Source: Deltaproteobacteria bacterium Ga0077539
Lineage (GTDB): Bacteria > Myxococcota_A > Polyangia > Polyangiales > Ga0077539
Reading direction: 5' to 3'
Assembly (NCBI GenBank): GCA_001465015.1
Contig: LNEO01000259.1
Coordinates: 1 to 52,634, forward strand
DNA: 52,634 bases
The notes below the pieces were generated by a model, which saw nothing but the letters and a program-made list of their open reading frames with translations, was not told the DNA's origin and did no database searches. The position numbers were made by a program, and so were the translations under genes. Positions within the stretch are counted from its first letter, which is position 1, and each line of letters opens with the position of its first letter. Shown here one piece after another: positions 17,701-25,536 of this stretch.

Positions 17701-20700
17701 GCTCGGCCACGTCGCTCGCGAGCGCGTTGGCCAGGCCCACCATGATCCGTCCGCGCTGCTCTTCGCTCGGCCAGGACTTCATGTCCGCGGCCTTCTCGGG
17801 CTTGGGCGGCAAGAGCACCTCGATCGCGTGAGCGAGGTAGTCCTCGGCGTCCGTGCGCAGCTCGAGCGAGCGCGCCGCGGAGAAGCGAACGTCGGGCCGC
17901 TGCGAAGACAGCGCGCTCGTGAGCAGCTCGGGCGGCTCTCCTTTGCGAAACGCCTGAAGATCACGCGCTAGAACGATCGCGAACACGCGCTCTTGCACGT
18001 CGCGATCGGCGTCCTCGAGGCCCTGGAGCATCCCGCCGTAGCCCTCTTGTCCGAGGGCCGCGAACGACAGGATCGCGCCGACGCGAATGGGCAGGTGATT
18101 GTTGCGCAGGTTGCCCGTGAGCACCGGAAGCGCGCGGACGTCGCCGAGCCTCGCGAGCCCGTCGGCCGCCCACGACCGCACGAACACGTCCTCGTGCGAG
18201 AGGGCGTCGAGCAAGAAGCCCTCGTCCCCGCGCCGCGAGCACACCGACAGCCCGCGCGCGGCCGCTTCGCGAACGCCCGCGAGCTCGTCTTTGAGCAGCT
18301 CCGTCGCGAACAGCTTGAGCGCCCTCGGCGAGCCGAGCGTCGCGAGCGCTTGCGTCGCGCGCGTGCGCCAGCCGTCGACGACGGCCTTGGTGAAGCGCTG
18401 CGCGAGCTCTTTGTCGAGCACCAGCGCGCGCATCGGCTCGATGATTTGCTCGTCTTTGCGCTTAGCGAGGTGCTCGGCGGCGCGGACCTTCAAATCGTAG
18501 AAGCTCGACTGAAGCGCGGCGTAGAGCGGGCCGTTGTCGTCCTTGACGAGCGCGTCGAGCGCGTCGACCGCGGCGATCCGCACCGTCGAGTGCTCGTCTT
18601 GCAACAGCTTGGTGAGCTGCGGACGAAGCGCGTCGCTCTTGGTCTTCTTCGAGCCGTCGGCGCCGCGCGCCCGCTGCGACGGGAGGACGGACTCCATCGC
18701 CTTGGCGTAGGCCTCGCCGTCCTCTTTTCCCTTGGCCTCGATCACCGCTTCGAGCGCGGCCTTGGCGACGGTGTCGTCGCGGTCGCCGATCGTCGCGAGC
18801 AGCCGCTCGAGCGCCCAGGGGTCCTTCTTCTTGCTCGCGAGCTCGTTGACCGCGCGCAAGCGCAGGTCCGCGAAGCGCCCCTCGAGCGCGCGATCGAGCG
18901 CCTTCTCGGGGTCTTTGTCGTGCCACGCCCAGAGCGTTCGAAACGCCTCTGCGCGCACCTTCTCGGACTCGTCGGCGAGCGCGTCGCCGAGCAGCGTCTC
19001 TGCCAGCCCCTCGCGCGCCTTGGCGTCGGAGCCGACCTTCACCAGTCGATCGAGGCCGCGCACGCGCACGTCTTCGTGCGAGCTGCGCAAGGCGGACTCG
19101 GCGACGATCAGGTCTTTGCTGGACTCGAGCTTGGAGTAGGCGTCGAGCGCCGCGGCGCGCACAGCGGCGTCCGCGTCGTCGAGCATCCACACGAGGCGCT
19201 TCTTCGCCCGCGGGTCTTCGAGCGCGCGCAGCGCCATCGCCGCGTGGCGACGCAGCTCTGGGTCGCCTTCGCGCGAGAGCTGCAAGAGCGCCCCGAGGGC
19301 GCGGGTGTCGCCGAGCCGCGCGAGGCCGCGAGCGCCGCGCAGAGCGGTCTCGGGCGTGCGGCACGCCATCGCCGTGAGCAGCGGTTCGAGGTCTTGCTCG
19401 GTGGGCTTCGCCTTGGCGTCTCCGACGCCGGGAAGGCTCTGGCGCGCGGCCTCGAGCTCTTCTTTGGTGACGGGCTTGTTGGCCTGCGCCGCGTCCTGCG
19501 TCGAGGCTTTCTCTCGGGCGCGGATCGCGATCCGTCGCGCGACGTCGTCGAGCGTGCGGACGAGGTCTTCGTCTCCCTCGAAGATCGCGCCGAGCAACGG
19601 CTTTCGCTCGCTGACGCGCAGCGCGAAGGCGATCCTGCGGACCGAGGCGTGGCTCTGGTGATCGAGCGCCCTCGCGAAGATCCCCGAGAAGCCAGGGTCG
19701 CTCACGAGGCCCGACTGCGCCGCGCGAACGAGCGAGTCGATCACGACGTCCTCGGCTCCGCGGTCGTAGCCGAGCTTGAGCGGCTCGATCGCGCGAGATG
19801 GATACAGGCCCACCAATTCATCGAGCGCGCACTTTCGCACGCTCTCATGGGCGTCGCTGAGGCGCTCGATGATCAGCCCCTCGGCGAGCGGCGTCGAGTC
19901 GCGCAGCACCGCGAGGAGCTTGATCGCCTCGACGCGGACATCGGCGTGGCGGCTCGCGAGCGCGAAGCGCAGCGGCGCCAGGGACCCGTCGCCGTCGATC
20001 GCGCGCAGCGACGCGAGCGCCGTCTTGCGAACGGTCGGCGCGTCGTCTTCGAGCCGATCCTTGAGCGCGCCGCGCGCCCAGCGAGCCTTCTTGTCGCCGA
20101 GGAGCTTGGCGACGAGCGTGCGCAGCGTCGGCTCGCGGTCGCTCGAGAGCGCGCTCGTGAGCAGCGGCCTCGCCTCTTCTTCTTCGCTCTTGGCGAGGGT
20201 ATTGATCGCCTTCTCGCGGACCGCTGGTTGCCCCGAGAGGTTCTGCTGCAACACCTCGAAGGCGTGGCCGAACTGCGTGCTGTACTCGTCGACGGTGCCG
20301 TCGAGCTGCGAGCCGACGAAGTACACCGTGCGCAGATCGCCCGCGGTGATGAAGCCGTTGCCGTGCTGCGCGTCGTTCCACGCTTCGTAGTCTTTGCTGC
20401 GGGCCGGAACCTGCGCGAGCGCGAAGAGCCCCTTGCTCGAGAGCTCGACGGTCTTGGGCTTGCGCTTGTTCTCGAGGGGCCAGGCGCGGAGCTTTCCGTC
20501 CATTCCGACGGACACGAGCCGCGGCGTCACCTCGGTCCCCGGCGGGGCAGGGTCCCACAGCGGCACGAACGCGAGGCCCGTCACACCGCCGACGTGCCCG
20601 GTGTCGTCTTGCCCGCGGACCTCGCTGTCGACCTCACCCTGGACGTACCAGAACCGAATCGTCCCGTCCTCGCCGCCCGAAATGAGCCTGCCGTCCTTCG

Positions 20701-21250
20701 GGTTGAACAAGAGCGACAGCACCGCGCCCGCGTGCCCGCTCATCGCGCGCACAGCGCCCGTGGCCAGGGTCACGACGTACACCGTCCCGTCGTCGCCCCC
20801 CGCAGCGACGTACTCGACGTTGGGGTCGACCGCCACCGTCCGCAGCCGCTGCGCCGACAGCGAGACCTCTTTGACCTTCGATCGATCCGAGATCTTCCAC
20901 AGCCGCACGGCGCCGTCGTCGCCCACCGTCGCGAAGGTCTCGTAGTCGCGCGCCACGGACAGCGCGTTCGCCGAGCCTCCGTGCGCCGCGAGCTCCCAAG
21001 CGCTCTTTCCGTCGTTGAATTGATGGGCGCGCACCTTGCCGTCCGCGCACGCACACAAAATCAATTCTTCGCGAAGGTAGTCGAGCCCGTACACGTGCGC
21101 GGGCACCGTGAAGTACGACTGATGCTTGTTGGTCGCCCGGGCGAAGACCACCACCTCGCTGCTCTTCTCCGCGGTCACGCCCGCGGTCACGAAGAACCGC
21201 GGCGTCGCGACGAGGGCCCTGACTCGCTCGTAGTGTCCGATCGCTGCCAT
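14732..21250 (-). CDS. Giant WD40 plus HEAT-repeat protein
   Basis: About 2172 residues. The first 330 look like a WD40 beta-propeller with repeated DDGAVRLW, DDGTVYVV, EDGTIRFW and MDGKLRAW strands. The remaining 1800 residues are tandem HEAT/PBS-lyase-type helical repeats of about 30 residues (patterns such as LGDVRALPVL, DVFVRSWAADGLARLG and DSNYYIRLAAKEALDKL), making a long solenoid. No enzyme motif is visible. The ATG at 21250 is chosen over the GTG three codons earlier because AGGTG lies six bases before it. The ATGA overlap with the SWIM gene places both in one operon with the RT. HEAT/ARM solenoids usually bind protein or nucleic acid, so in a retron setting it may be the sensor or effector scaffold (inference). 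Confidence 0.88.
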   Translation of the reverse strand: MAAIGHYERVRALVATPRFFVTAGVTAEKSSEVVVFARATNKHQSYFTVPAHVYGLDYLREELILCACADGKVRAHQFNDGKSAWELAAHGGSANALSVARDYETFATVGDDGAVRLWKISDRSKVKEVSLSAQRLRTVAVDPNVEYVAAGGDDGTVYVVTLATGAVRAMSGHAGAVLSLLFNPKDGRLISGGEDGTIRFWYVQGEVDSEVRGQDDTGHVGGVTGLAFVPLWDPAPPGTEVTPRLVSVGMDGKLRAWPLENKRKPKTVELSSKGLFALAQVPARSKDYEAWNDAQHGNGFITAGDLRTVYFVGSQLDGTVDEYSTQFGHAFEVLQQNLSGQPAVREKAINTLAKSEEEEARPLLTSALSSDREPTLRTLVAKLLGDKKARWARGALKDRLEDDAPTVRKTALASLRAIDGDGSLAPLRFALASRHADVRVEAIKLLAVLRDSTPLAEGLIIERLSDAHESVRKCALDELVGLYPSRAIEPLKLGYDRGAEDVVIDSLVRAAQSGLVSDPGFSGIFARALDHQSHASVRRIAFALRVSERKPLLGAIFEGDEDLVRTLDDVARRIAIRAREKASTQDAAQANKPVTKEELEAARQSLPGVGDAKAKPTEQDLEPLLTAMACRTPETALRGARGLARLGDTRALGALLQLSREGDPELRRHAAMALRALEDPRAKKRLVWMLDDADAAVRAAALDAYSKLESSKDLIVAESALRSSHEDVRVRGLDRLVKVGSDAKAREGLAETLLGDALADESEKVRAEAFRTLWAWHDKDPEKALDRALEGRFADLRLRAVNELASKKKDPWALERLLATIGDRDDTVAKAALEAVIEAKGKEDGEAYAKAMESVLPSQRARGADGSKKTKSDALRPQLTKLLQDEHSTVRIAAVDALDALVKDDNGPLYAALQSSFYDLKVRAAEHLAKRKDEQIIEPMRALVLDKELAQRFTKAVVDGWRTRATQALATLGSPRALKLFATELLKDELAGVREAAARGLSVCSRRGDEGFLLDALSHEDVFVRSWAADGLARLGDVRALPVLTGNLRNNHLPIRVGAILSFAALGQEGYGGMLQGLEDADRDVQERVFAIVLARDLQAFRKGEPPELLTSALSSQRPDVRFSAARSLELRTDAEDYLAHAIEVLLPPKPEKAADMKSWPSEEQRGRIMVGLANALASDVAEQRYAAAQVLNLRSKPVEYFVAAQEAAKLKSLANPWVPDNVLPAKQEGDAKPAKGWLRRLFTGDESDAAKPAKVGDKEQAHLLRLAFGAYVGLLRQVISDDEAQRTRRDAVDRIVSLAKHEVVGLSAALPAIVRALDDDNHLVRKAAFAGLKKLYKDEPERALELALSAQSGDVARLALDELAHKGASEWARIARAVNAPAPDVRKYAFELLEKLSPKGSLDPLIAALGSTYADLRLGVIERLAQSADKRVTDALLRALGSEHDDLRLRASELLAERKDARTAEVLSAFLRHDNGSYVHRAGEALVRLPGEACVPVFSLRLDELAVESRGQVLSWLSRVKHELSVDLLSTQLDVDHEGIRNQAFDAALTLAGKDRKKRDRALAWRFLSVGAKSKHPTMRLLSVNELDDVDEAAANELLQGLFGDRDPLVRVASVHRYAERVVKKGASVEPLRDVLKAGTRELVLGASEGVASKGDVLAFRPLLLVVRAGLPEERPRALLALGTLGDVRALSELEVVANGGTEEIPVDSAMKDGAVEALGRLFKKLTDEDAKKRVLDRLEQTLLDGETWELRKAAARALRYVGGEFGRVQLENNLSHQWQAQDVRIECARQLAELGDVLAEPTLALMLHDSNYYIRLAAKEALDKLFEKEPVRVAFLCVDSPHSDVADKAVAFLANEGDAALLVPRLATLKSLPMRSVIRAGIARRGAVPVAESVAVLSGQDPTGRTHVAQLVGTLADKLDASAKKTFAKALTEAVSKADSRWNDNRTRSEEVAAWRQALWAAHRVGAADVLALAKATVQNGDARSPGVVRREALRVLVSAGGEQERAVIEKALLDTDASVRRVAIDVLARKDIAAAAKTALPLEPFDPVTLSRLAVDPALRKSLVKDARGRKVVLAAVINAHEIDELAEMATTSNDSDVRLEACLALGRAGGAKAKEALALVAKDKKGASAELRKKAYAALKRAVRAEKRAAKYSGRPVTTIRGATEAAR

Positions 21251-21280
21251 CTTGTTCACCTACAGATTTTGCAATCCACT

Positions 21281-21353
21281 GGAGAATGTCCTGATTTGCC
21301 AAACGCCGAGGCTTCGCGAGGCGTGAGGGAGGACGAAATCAGGACAGTCCCAA
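21281..21353. repeat. REP-like inverted repeat inside the retron operon
   Basis: GAATGTCCTGATTT near 21284-21297 is matched in inverse by AAATCAGGACAGTCCC near 21336-21351. The space between holds a second small inverted pair (ACGCC ... GGCGT around 21303-21324). The core GACNGTCCT resembles the REP-like elements at 9909 and 11454. It lies in the 120-bp gap between the two repeat-protein genes and could lower read-through or stabilise the upstream part of the mRNA. Confidence 0.65.
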
Positions 21354-21370
21354 TCCATCGTGCTGAGCCA

Positions 21371-24079
21371 CTACGCGCGAAGCCCGATCGACGGGTGCGC
21401 GGTACGCAATCGCGCGAGCGCAGACAGACACGCCTGCCACTCGCCCTTGGCCATCGAGCCGGTAAACTCTTGAAGCACCGGCGCGATCAACTGCGCGAAC
21501 GCCTCGTCCTCGATCCCGAGGTCGCGCACGACCTCGATCACGTTGCGCTTGGCCACGCTCGCAGGAACGTGCCGCGTCGCCGCCGCTTCGAGCGCCTCGC
21601 CCGCGCGCCCCGGCGGAAGCCCGTAGAGCAGCCGTCGAAGAAAGTCTCGCAGCGCGTCGACGTCGGCAAAGCGCGTCGTCTCGTCGAGCGCGACCGCGCC
21701 TTTGCCCTTCGGCTTCCACCCCGGCGGAAGATCCCGCGGGCGATGCTTGAGCCACAGCAATCGCACGGCGAACTGGCGCACGTCGCGGTCGGGCGACTCC
21801 ATGATTCGCCCGAGCTTCTCGGGCCCGCCCAGCTTGACGTAGTGCTTCTGGATGAGGGCCATCGCGATGTCCCTCGTCGAGCGACGACGGCTCTCAGCGA
21901 GCGCGAACACGCGCACCGGGTCGAGCTCGTCCACCGTCGGCGTGTGCTCCTTGGGGGCGTCCGGGTCCCCAGCTTTGCCGAGCGACTCGAACGCGAACCG
22001 ACGCACGGTCGAGTCCTCGTGGTCGGCCAGCTCGAACAGCCTCGAGATCGCGTTCCACCGGCGCAGCTCGGCGCGCGCGATGGTCACCGCGAACGAACGC
22101 GCGTCCTCGTAGATGCTCGCGAAGAACGGCCACACCCGCTCGAGCGAAAACACCTCCGCCTTGAGCCCCGGCTTGATGCCGTACTGCTTGCTCTCGGGCT
22201 GATCCTTGCCGATGTCCGGGTGGTGGCAGCGCAGATAGCTCTGCGCAAACGCGCGCACGGGTTGGTCCTTGTCCTCGCGCGCCATCTTCACGAGCCGCGT
22301 CACGCCCGCCGTCTTGTCGCCGTCGCCGAAGTCCTCGGGCTTGCTGTGCTCGAGCAGCGTCGTCAGCGCGAAATCCCTCAGCGACGCGTCGGGCCGACGC
22401 GCCAGGGCGAGCAGCCACGGAAGCCCGATGTCCTTGGGCTTGACCAGCTTGCGATTGCCGAGGATCGCGAGCGCCGCCGCGCGAAACTGCGGGTTGAACA
22501 CGAGCCCCTTGATCCGCTCGACGTCGAGCCCCGGCAGCGAGTCGGCCTTGTTGAGCCAGCCCGCGACCGTGGCCGAGTACTCGACGTGCGCGATCGCGTC
22601 GAGCACCCACTTGGTCGGCAAGCTCTTGACGCCGATCGAGCCGAGCTCGCTGAGCGCCGTGTTCTTCACGCGCCAGTTGTTGGTGACCCGCGCGTCGCCG
22701 AGGATCGCGATCCACAGCGCCGGGTCGCGCTCGGTCTTGGCGTACTTCGCGTCGACCCAGTCCTTGACCCACTTGATCTGCGCATCACCCGCGAACGCCA
22801 TCTCCACGAGAAAGTCCGTCGGAACCTCGCTGCGCTCGAAGCCCTCGCTCAACTGTTGCACGGCCCACTTCGACGTCTCGCCGAAGGCCATCATCCGACC
22901 GAGCGACTTGTAGCCGAGGTCCTTGGCCTTGCGCGCCGTCAGCAGCTCGCCGGCAAACTTGCGCGTCTCGGTGAAGCTCGACGAGAGAAAGCGCTCGATG
23001 AGCTCTTCGGTCGCGAGGTTCTGCGCGTGCGCGCGGGCGTACTCGATGGCCCACTTGCGAGCCTTGTCCGAGGGGCTGTTCAACATCGAGACCGCGGTCT
23101 CGTGGAGGCCCAACGACTGGAGCTTTCCCTTGTGAAACTCGGGGCTTCCGTCGAGCGTCTCGATCAAGAACTCGTGGACGCTCGCGAGGTTCTTTCGGCC
23201 GAGCCGCGCCAGCCACGCCGGCGTCACGTCCTTGAGCCGCTCGGGGACGTCCTTGCGCAAGCACTGGATCGCGAACCTGGCGACCACGTCGTGCTCTGCC
23301 CCCTCGAGCATGCTCATCAGCGACTCGGGCGCGCCCTTCCACGCGTCCTCGAACGCCCGGGACTTGGTGAGGTCCGCGGGGAGCCTCGACTCGAAGTACC
23401 TTCGCCCGAAGCTCTTGGTTTTGTGTGCCATCACGTGGGTGCCGATCCACGTGCGCTCGAAGTAGATGTCCGCGGGGTAGTGCTTGAGCACCTCGACGGC
23501 GAACTGCGGGTACAGCGCCGGCGTCGCCTGCCCGATGTTCTTGAGGTATCGCCACGCGCGGCGGCGCAGATACAAGAACGTCCCGTTGGAGACCTCGTTG
23601 GAGTCGTAGCGGAGCATCACGAGGTCGAAGCGCGCAGCGAGCGCGCCCCACACGCGAGCGTCGAGCGTCTCTTCGGCGCGCTTGTAGATGCGCTTGAGGC
23701 CCGCCCACAACCCGAGCCGAAACGGCGCTCGCAACGCGAGCTCGACGATCACGTCGCGGTGCGACTCTCGGCCTCCCTCGTAGAGCTTCACCAGCCAATC
23801 CGCGAGCAAAAATCGCTCGGGAACCGTCGCGTCAGGGTGGTTGAGAAACTTGCGCCACACCTCGAGCGCCTGCTCGCGCCGCCGTGATTTCGACCACGCA
23901 GCGCGCGCTGAATAGAGCTGCGAGAGGAGCTGTTCGGGCGCGATGGCCCCCTCGGGCAGAGGCGTCTCGCGCGGGGGTGGCTCGCTCTGAGCCAGCGCGA
24001 TGATCGCGTCGCAGAGGTCGGGGGCCTCGGCCTCGGCGAGCCTGTCGAGGTCCGCGAGGGTGATCGTGATCGCAGTCAT
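21371..24079 (-). CDS. HEAT/ARM-like repeat protein, first gene of the retron operon
   Basis: 902 residues from the ATG with GGAGAG eleven bases upstream; the 50 residues before it in frame lack helical periodicity. The protein is almost wholly helical, with irregular HEAT/ARM-type repeats (DSTVRRFAFESLGKAG, DRDVRQFAVRLLWLKH, DASLRDFALTTLLEHS) and no catalytic motif. It probably corresponds to the ARM component recalled for type XIII retrons. The giant WD40/HEAT gene follows after 120 bp on the same strand. That gap carries a REP-like repeat, so the two genes may be unevenly expressed. Function is inferred from the neighbourhood only. Confidence 0.85.
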   Translation of the reverse strand: MTAITITLADLDRLAEAEAPDLCDAIIALAQSEPPPRETPLPEGAIAPEQLLSQLYSARAAWSKSRRREQALEVWRKFLNHPDATVPERFLLADWLVKLYEGGRESHRDVIVELALRAPFRLGLWAGLKRIYKRAEETLDARVWGALAARFDLVMLRYDSNEVSNGTFLYLRRRAWRYLKNIGQATPALYPQFAVEVLKHYPADIYFERTWIGTHVMAHKTKSFGRRYFESRLPADLTKSRAFEDAWKGAPESLMSMLEGAEHDVVARFAIQCLRKDVPERLKDVTPAWLARLGRKNLASVHEFLIETLDGSPEFHKGKLQSLGLHETAVSMLNSPSDKARKWAIEYARAHAQNLATEELIERFLSSSFTETRKFAGELLTARKAKDLGYKSLGRMMAFGETSKWAVQQLSEGFERSEVPTDFLVEMAFAGDAQIKWVKDWVDAKYAKTERDPALWIAILGDARVTNNWRVKNTALSELGSIGVKSLPTKWVLDAIAHVEYSATVAGWLNKADSLPGLDVERIKGLVFNPQFRAAALAILGNRKLVKPKDIGLPWLLALARRPDASLRDFALTTLLEHSKPEDFGDGDKTAGVTRLVKMAREDKDQPVRAFAQSYLRCHHPDIGKDQPESKQYGIKPGLKAEVFSLERVWPFFASIYEDARSFAVTIARAELRRWNAISRLFELADHEDSTVRRFAFESLGKAGDPDAPKEHTPTVDELDPVRVFALAESRRRSTRDIAMALIQKHYVKLGGPEKLGRIMESPDRDVRQFAVRLLWLKHRPRDLPPGWKPKGKGAVALDETTRFADVDALRDFLRRLLYGLPPGRAGEALEAAATRHVPASVAKRNVIEVVRDLGIEDEAFAQLIAPVLQEFTGSMAKGEWQACLSALARLRTAHPSIGLRA

Positions 24080-24406
24080 GAGGTCTCTCCGTGGTGCGTC
24101 GAACAGAAGCACTGCAGCGATGCGCCGAAGCTCCCGTCGGCAAAGAGGGCGAAGCGTCCCAAAGCGACCGGTCACCGTCAATGACAACCGGATGCTCTGC
24201 GACGAGCAATGTCCATGCGTCCGGCACATGCGTTGCCCGGCGGCGCGAAGCGCAACACATGCGTGCTCGACGCGTCGGTCGAAGCTGGGACCAGGCGGAC
24301 ATGGCTCGGTCGTCCAAGCTTCGCGCGAGCGCTAACGCTTCGCGCGAGCGCGAAGACCGATGCAGGCCGACGGGGCCGGCGCCGAGCAGCGGTCATCGCG
24401 ACCGCG
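24080..24406. other. Leader/intergenic region upstream of the retron-like operon
   Basis: 327 bp without a credible gene, between the operon start and the end of the upstream lipoprotein gene. It should hold the operon promoter. It contains several stem-loops: GCACATGCGTTGC at 24224-24236 pairs with GCAACACATGCGTGC at 24252-24266 (one mismatch, two-base bulge), and CTTCGCG-CGAG-CGCGAAG forms a perfect hairpin at 24337-24354. A near copy of the latter's left half lies just before it. It is the only stretch near the RT operon long enough for a retron RNA, but no a1/a2 repeat pair is evident to me. Confidence 0.5.
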
Positions 24407-24874
24407 TCAGGGACGCAGATCGCGCTCGAACTGGAGCTGCACAACGAGCTCGGTCGGCGACGCAAACGAGTGGCCGAGCGGCGCGCTGGCCTCCATCGCC
24501 TCTGCGAGGCAAACGCCGAGCGAGAGCGCGCTGCGCGGACGCGCTCGGACGATCTTGCCTTGCTCGTTCAAGCGCAAATCGAACTCGATGCGAACCTCCC
24601 GAGCGGGAAGATGCTCGGGCCGCGCAGCGCATTGCTGCGACCACCGTCGTCCCGCGGTGTAGAGCGCGGAGAGCAAGACTTCTTCCCGCCCTGGAGGGGT
24701 CGTCGCGACTCCCCCGCCGCGCAACTGCACATCGTGCAGCTGCTCTCTCCACCAGACGGTGCTCGCGGGCGGCGTCGCAGACGGCGGCGCCGCTGCCACA
24801 CGCTCACAGCCGAGCGTCGACGCGACGGCGAACAGCAACGACGCGAGCTTCAGTTGAAGCGCGCGGTCGTGCAC
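24407..24874 (-). CDS. Lipoprotein, unknown, with TonB-like C-terminal domain
   Basis: 155 residues from a GTG start chosen because AAGGTGGA lies eight bases upstream and a good lipoprotein signal follows (LKLASLLFAVASTLGC, Cys at about 23). The frame is open further upstream, but that part overlaps the preceding gene and has no signal-like character. The last 70 residues (VRIEFDLRLNEQGKIVRARP ... ELVVQLQFERDL) resemble the beta-strand C-terminal domain seen in many myxobacterial AgmX/TonB-like proteins. It overlaps the end of the upstream small lipoprotein gene by 25 bp, so the two are probably translated together. Role unknown. Confidence 0.7.
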   Translation of the reverse strand: MHDRALQLKLASLLFAVASTLGCERVAAAPPSATPPASTVWWREQLHDVQLRGGGVATTPPGREEVLLSALYTAGRRWSQQCAARPEHLPAREVRIEFDLRLNEQGKIVRARPRSALSLGVCLAEAMEASAPLGHSFASPTELVVQLQFERDLRP

Positions 24875-25065
24875 GTCGCAGGTCCACCTTGAGCAGCAGC
24901 GCAGTAGCGAACCACCGACCCGGTCCCCAATCCGAGGAAGTAGGTTTGGGCGCTGTACCAAAGGTCTCCGTTGACCTGCTGGCTCGTGGTGCTTGCGCCG
25001 GTGATCGCCTGCCAGCATCCGCTGAGGCTGCCAGCAAGCATCAGTGCGACAATCGCTTTTTTCAT
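24850..25065 (-). CDS. Small lipoprotein (71 residues)
   Basis: A short lipoprotein with n-region MKKA, hydrophobic core IVALMLAGS and lipobox LSGC. The mature part is about 55 residues with a C...C pair (RYCAAAQGGPATC) that could form a disulphide. GGAGG lies nine bases before the ATG. It follows another small lipoprotein gene by 16 bp and overlaps the next gene by 25 bp, giving a three-gene lipoprotein unit. The family is not recognised. Confidence 0.75.
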   Translation of the reverse strand: MKKAIVALMLAGSLSGCWQAITGASTTSQQVNGDLWYSAQTYFLGLGTGSVVRYCAAAQGGPATCTTARFN

Positions 25066-25081
25066 CGTCTTGTCCTCCCGA

Positions 25082-25270
25082 TCAGTTGGTGTTGGCAGGA
25101 AAGCAAACAGCCTGAGGGCCGTTGGCCTCGCAGTTGTAGACCTGCCCGTTGTTGAGGTTGACGACCCAAGCCTTGCCAGCCTGACCAGTCTCGATCAGCC
25201 GAAGGTTCGCACACGCACCAGTGCTTACGAGCACCAGCAGCGCGAGTCCCTTGATCCATCCACTCCGCAT
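25082..25270 (-). CDS. Small lipoprotein (62 residues)
   Basis: Starts MRSGWIKGLALLVLVSTGAC with the lipobox STGAC; GGGAG precedes the ATG. The mature part, about 40 residues, has a Cys pair in YNCEANGPQAVCFPANTN. The layout (short lipoprotein, aromatic-rich, one Cys pair) is like that of the next gene, so the two may be diverged tandem duplicates or parts of one surface complex. The first gene of the unit running to 24407. Confidence 0.75.
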   Translation of the reverse strand: MRSGWIKGLALLVLVSTGACANLRLIETGQAGKAWVVNLNNGQVYNCEANGPQAVCFPANTN

Positions 25271-25536
25271 GATGTTTCTCCCGTGGATGTGAGACGAACG
25301 ACTCTGAACTCGAACATCGCAGCATCCGCGATGAAGCGAAGGTCGAGCTTCCACATCCGAAGCCCGTATAGAGCAGCGGGACGCGAGCGGTCAAGAAGCA
25401 CCAGAGGTCCCCGCGCTGCTGCGACAAATCCGTCGTAACGATGAGGGTCGAGCCTCCGGCCGTGTGCCGAGCGCGGCGTTCGCGGCGTTTCCGCGCAAAC
25501 TCCAGCGCAGTCGCCCCCCCCAATCCGGTTGCTGGC

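Noticed and set aside
17993..23887. A 1964-codon open frame on the plus strand opposite the HEAT genes
   Set aside because: A mirror-image effect of high GC: it spans two real minus-strand genes and their gap and is full of Arg/His/Leu without any domain.
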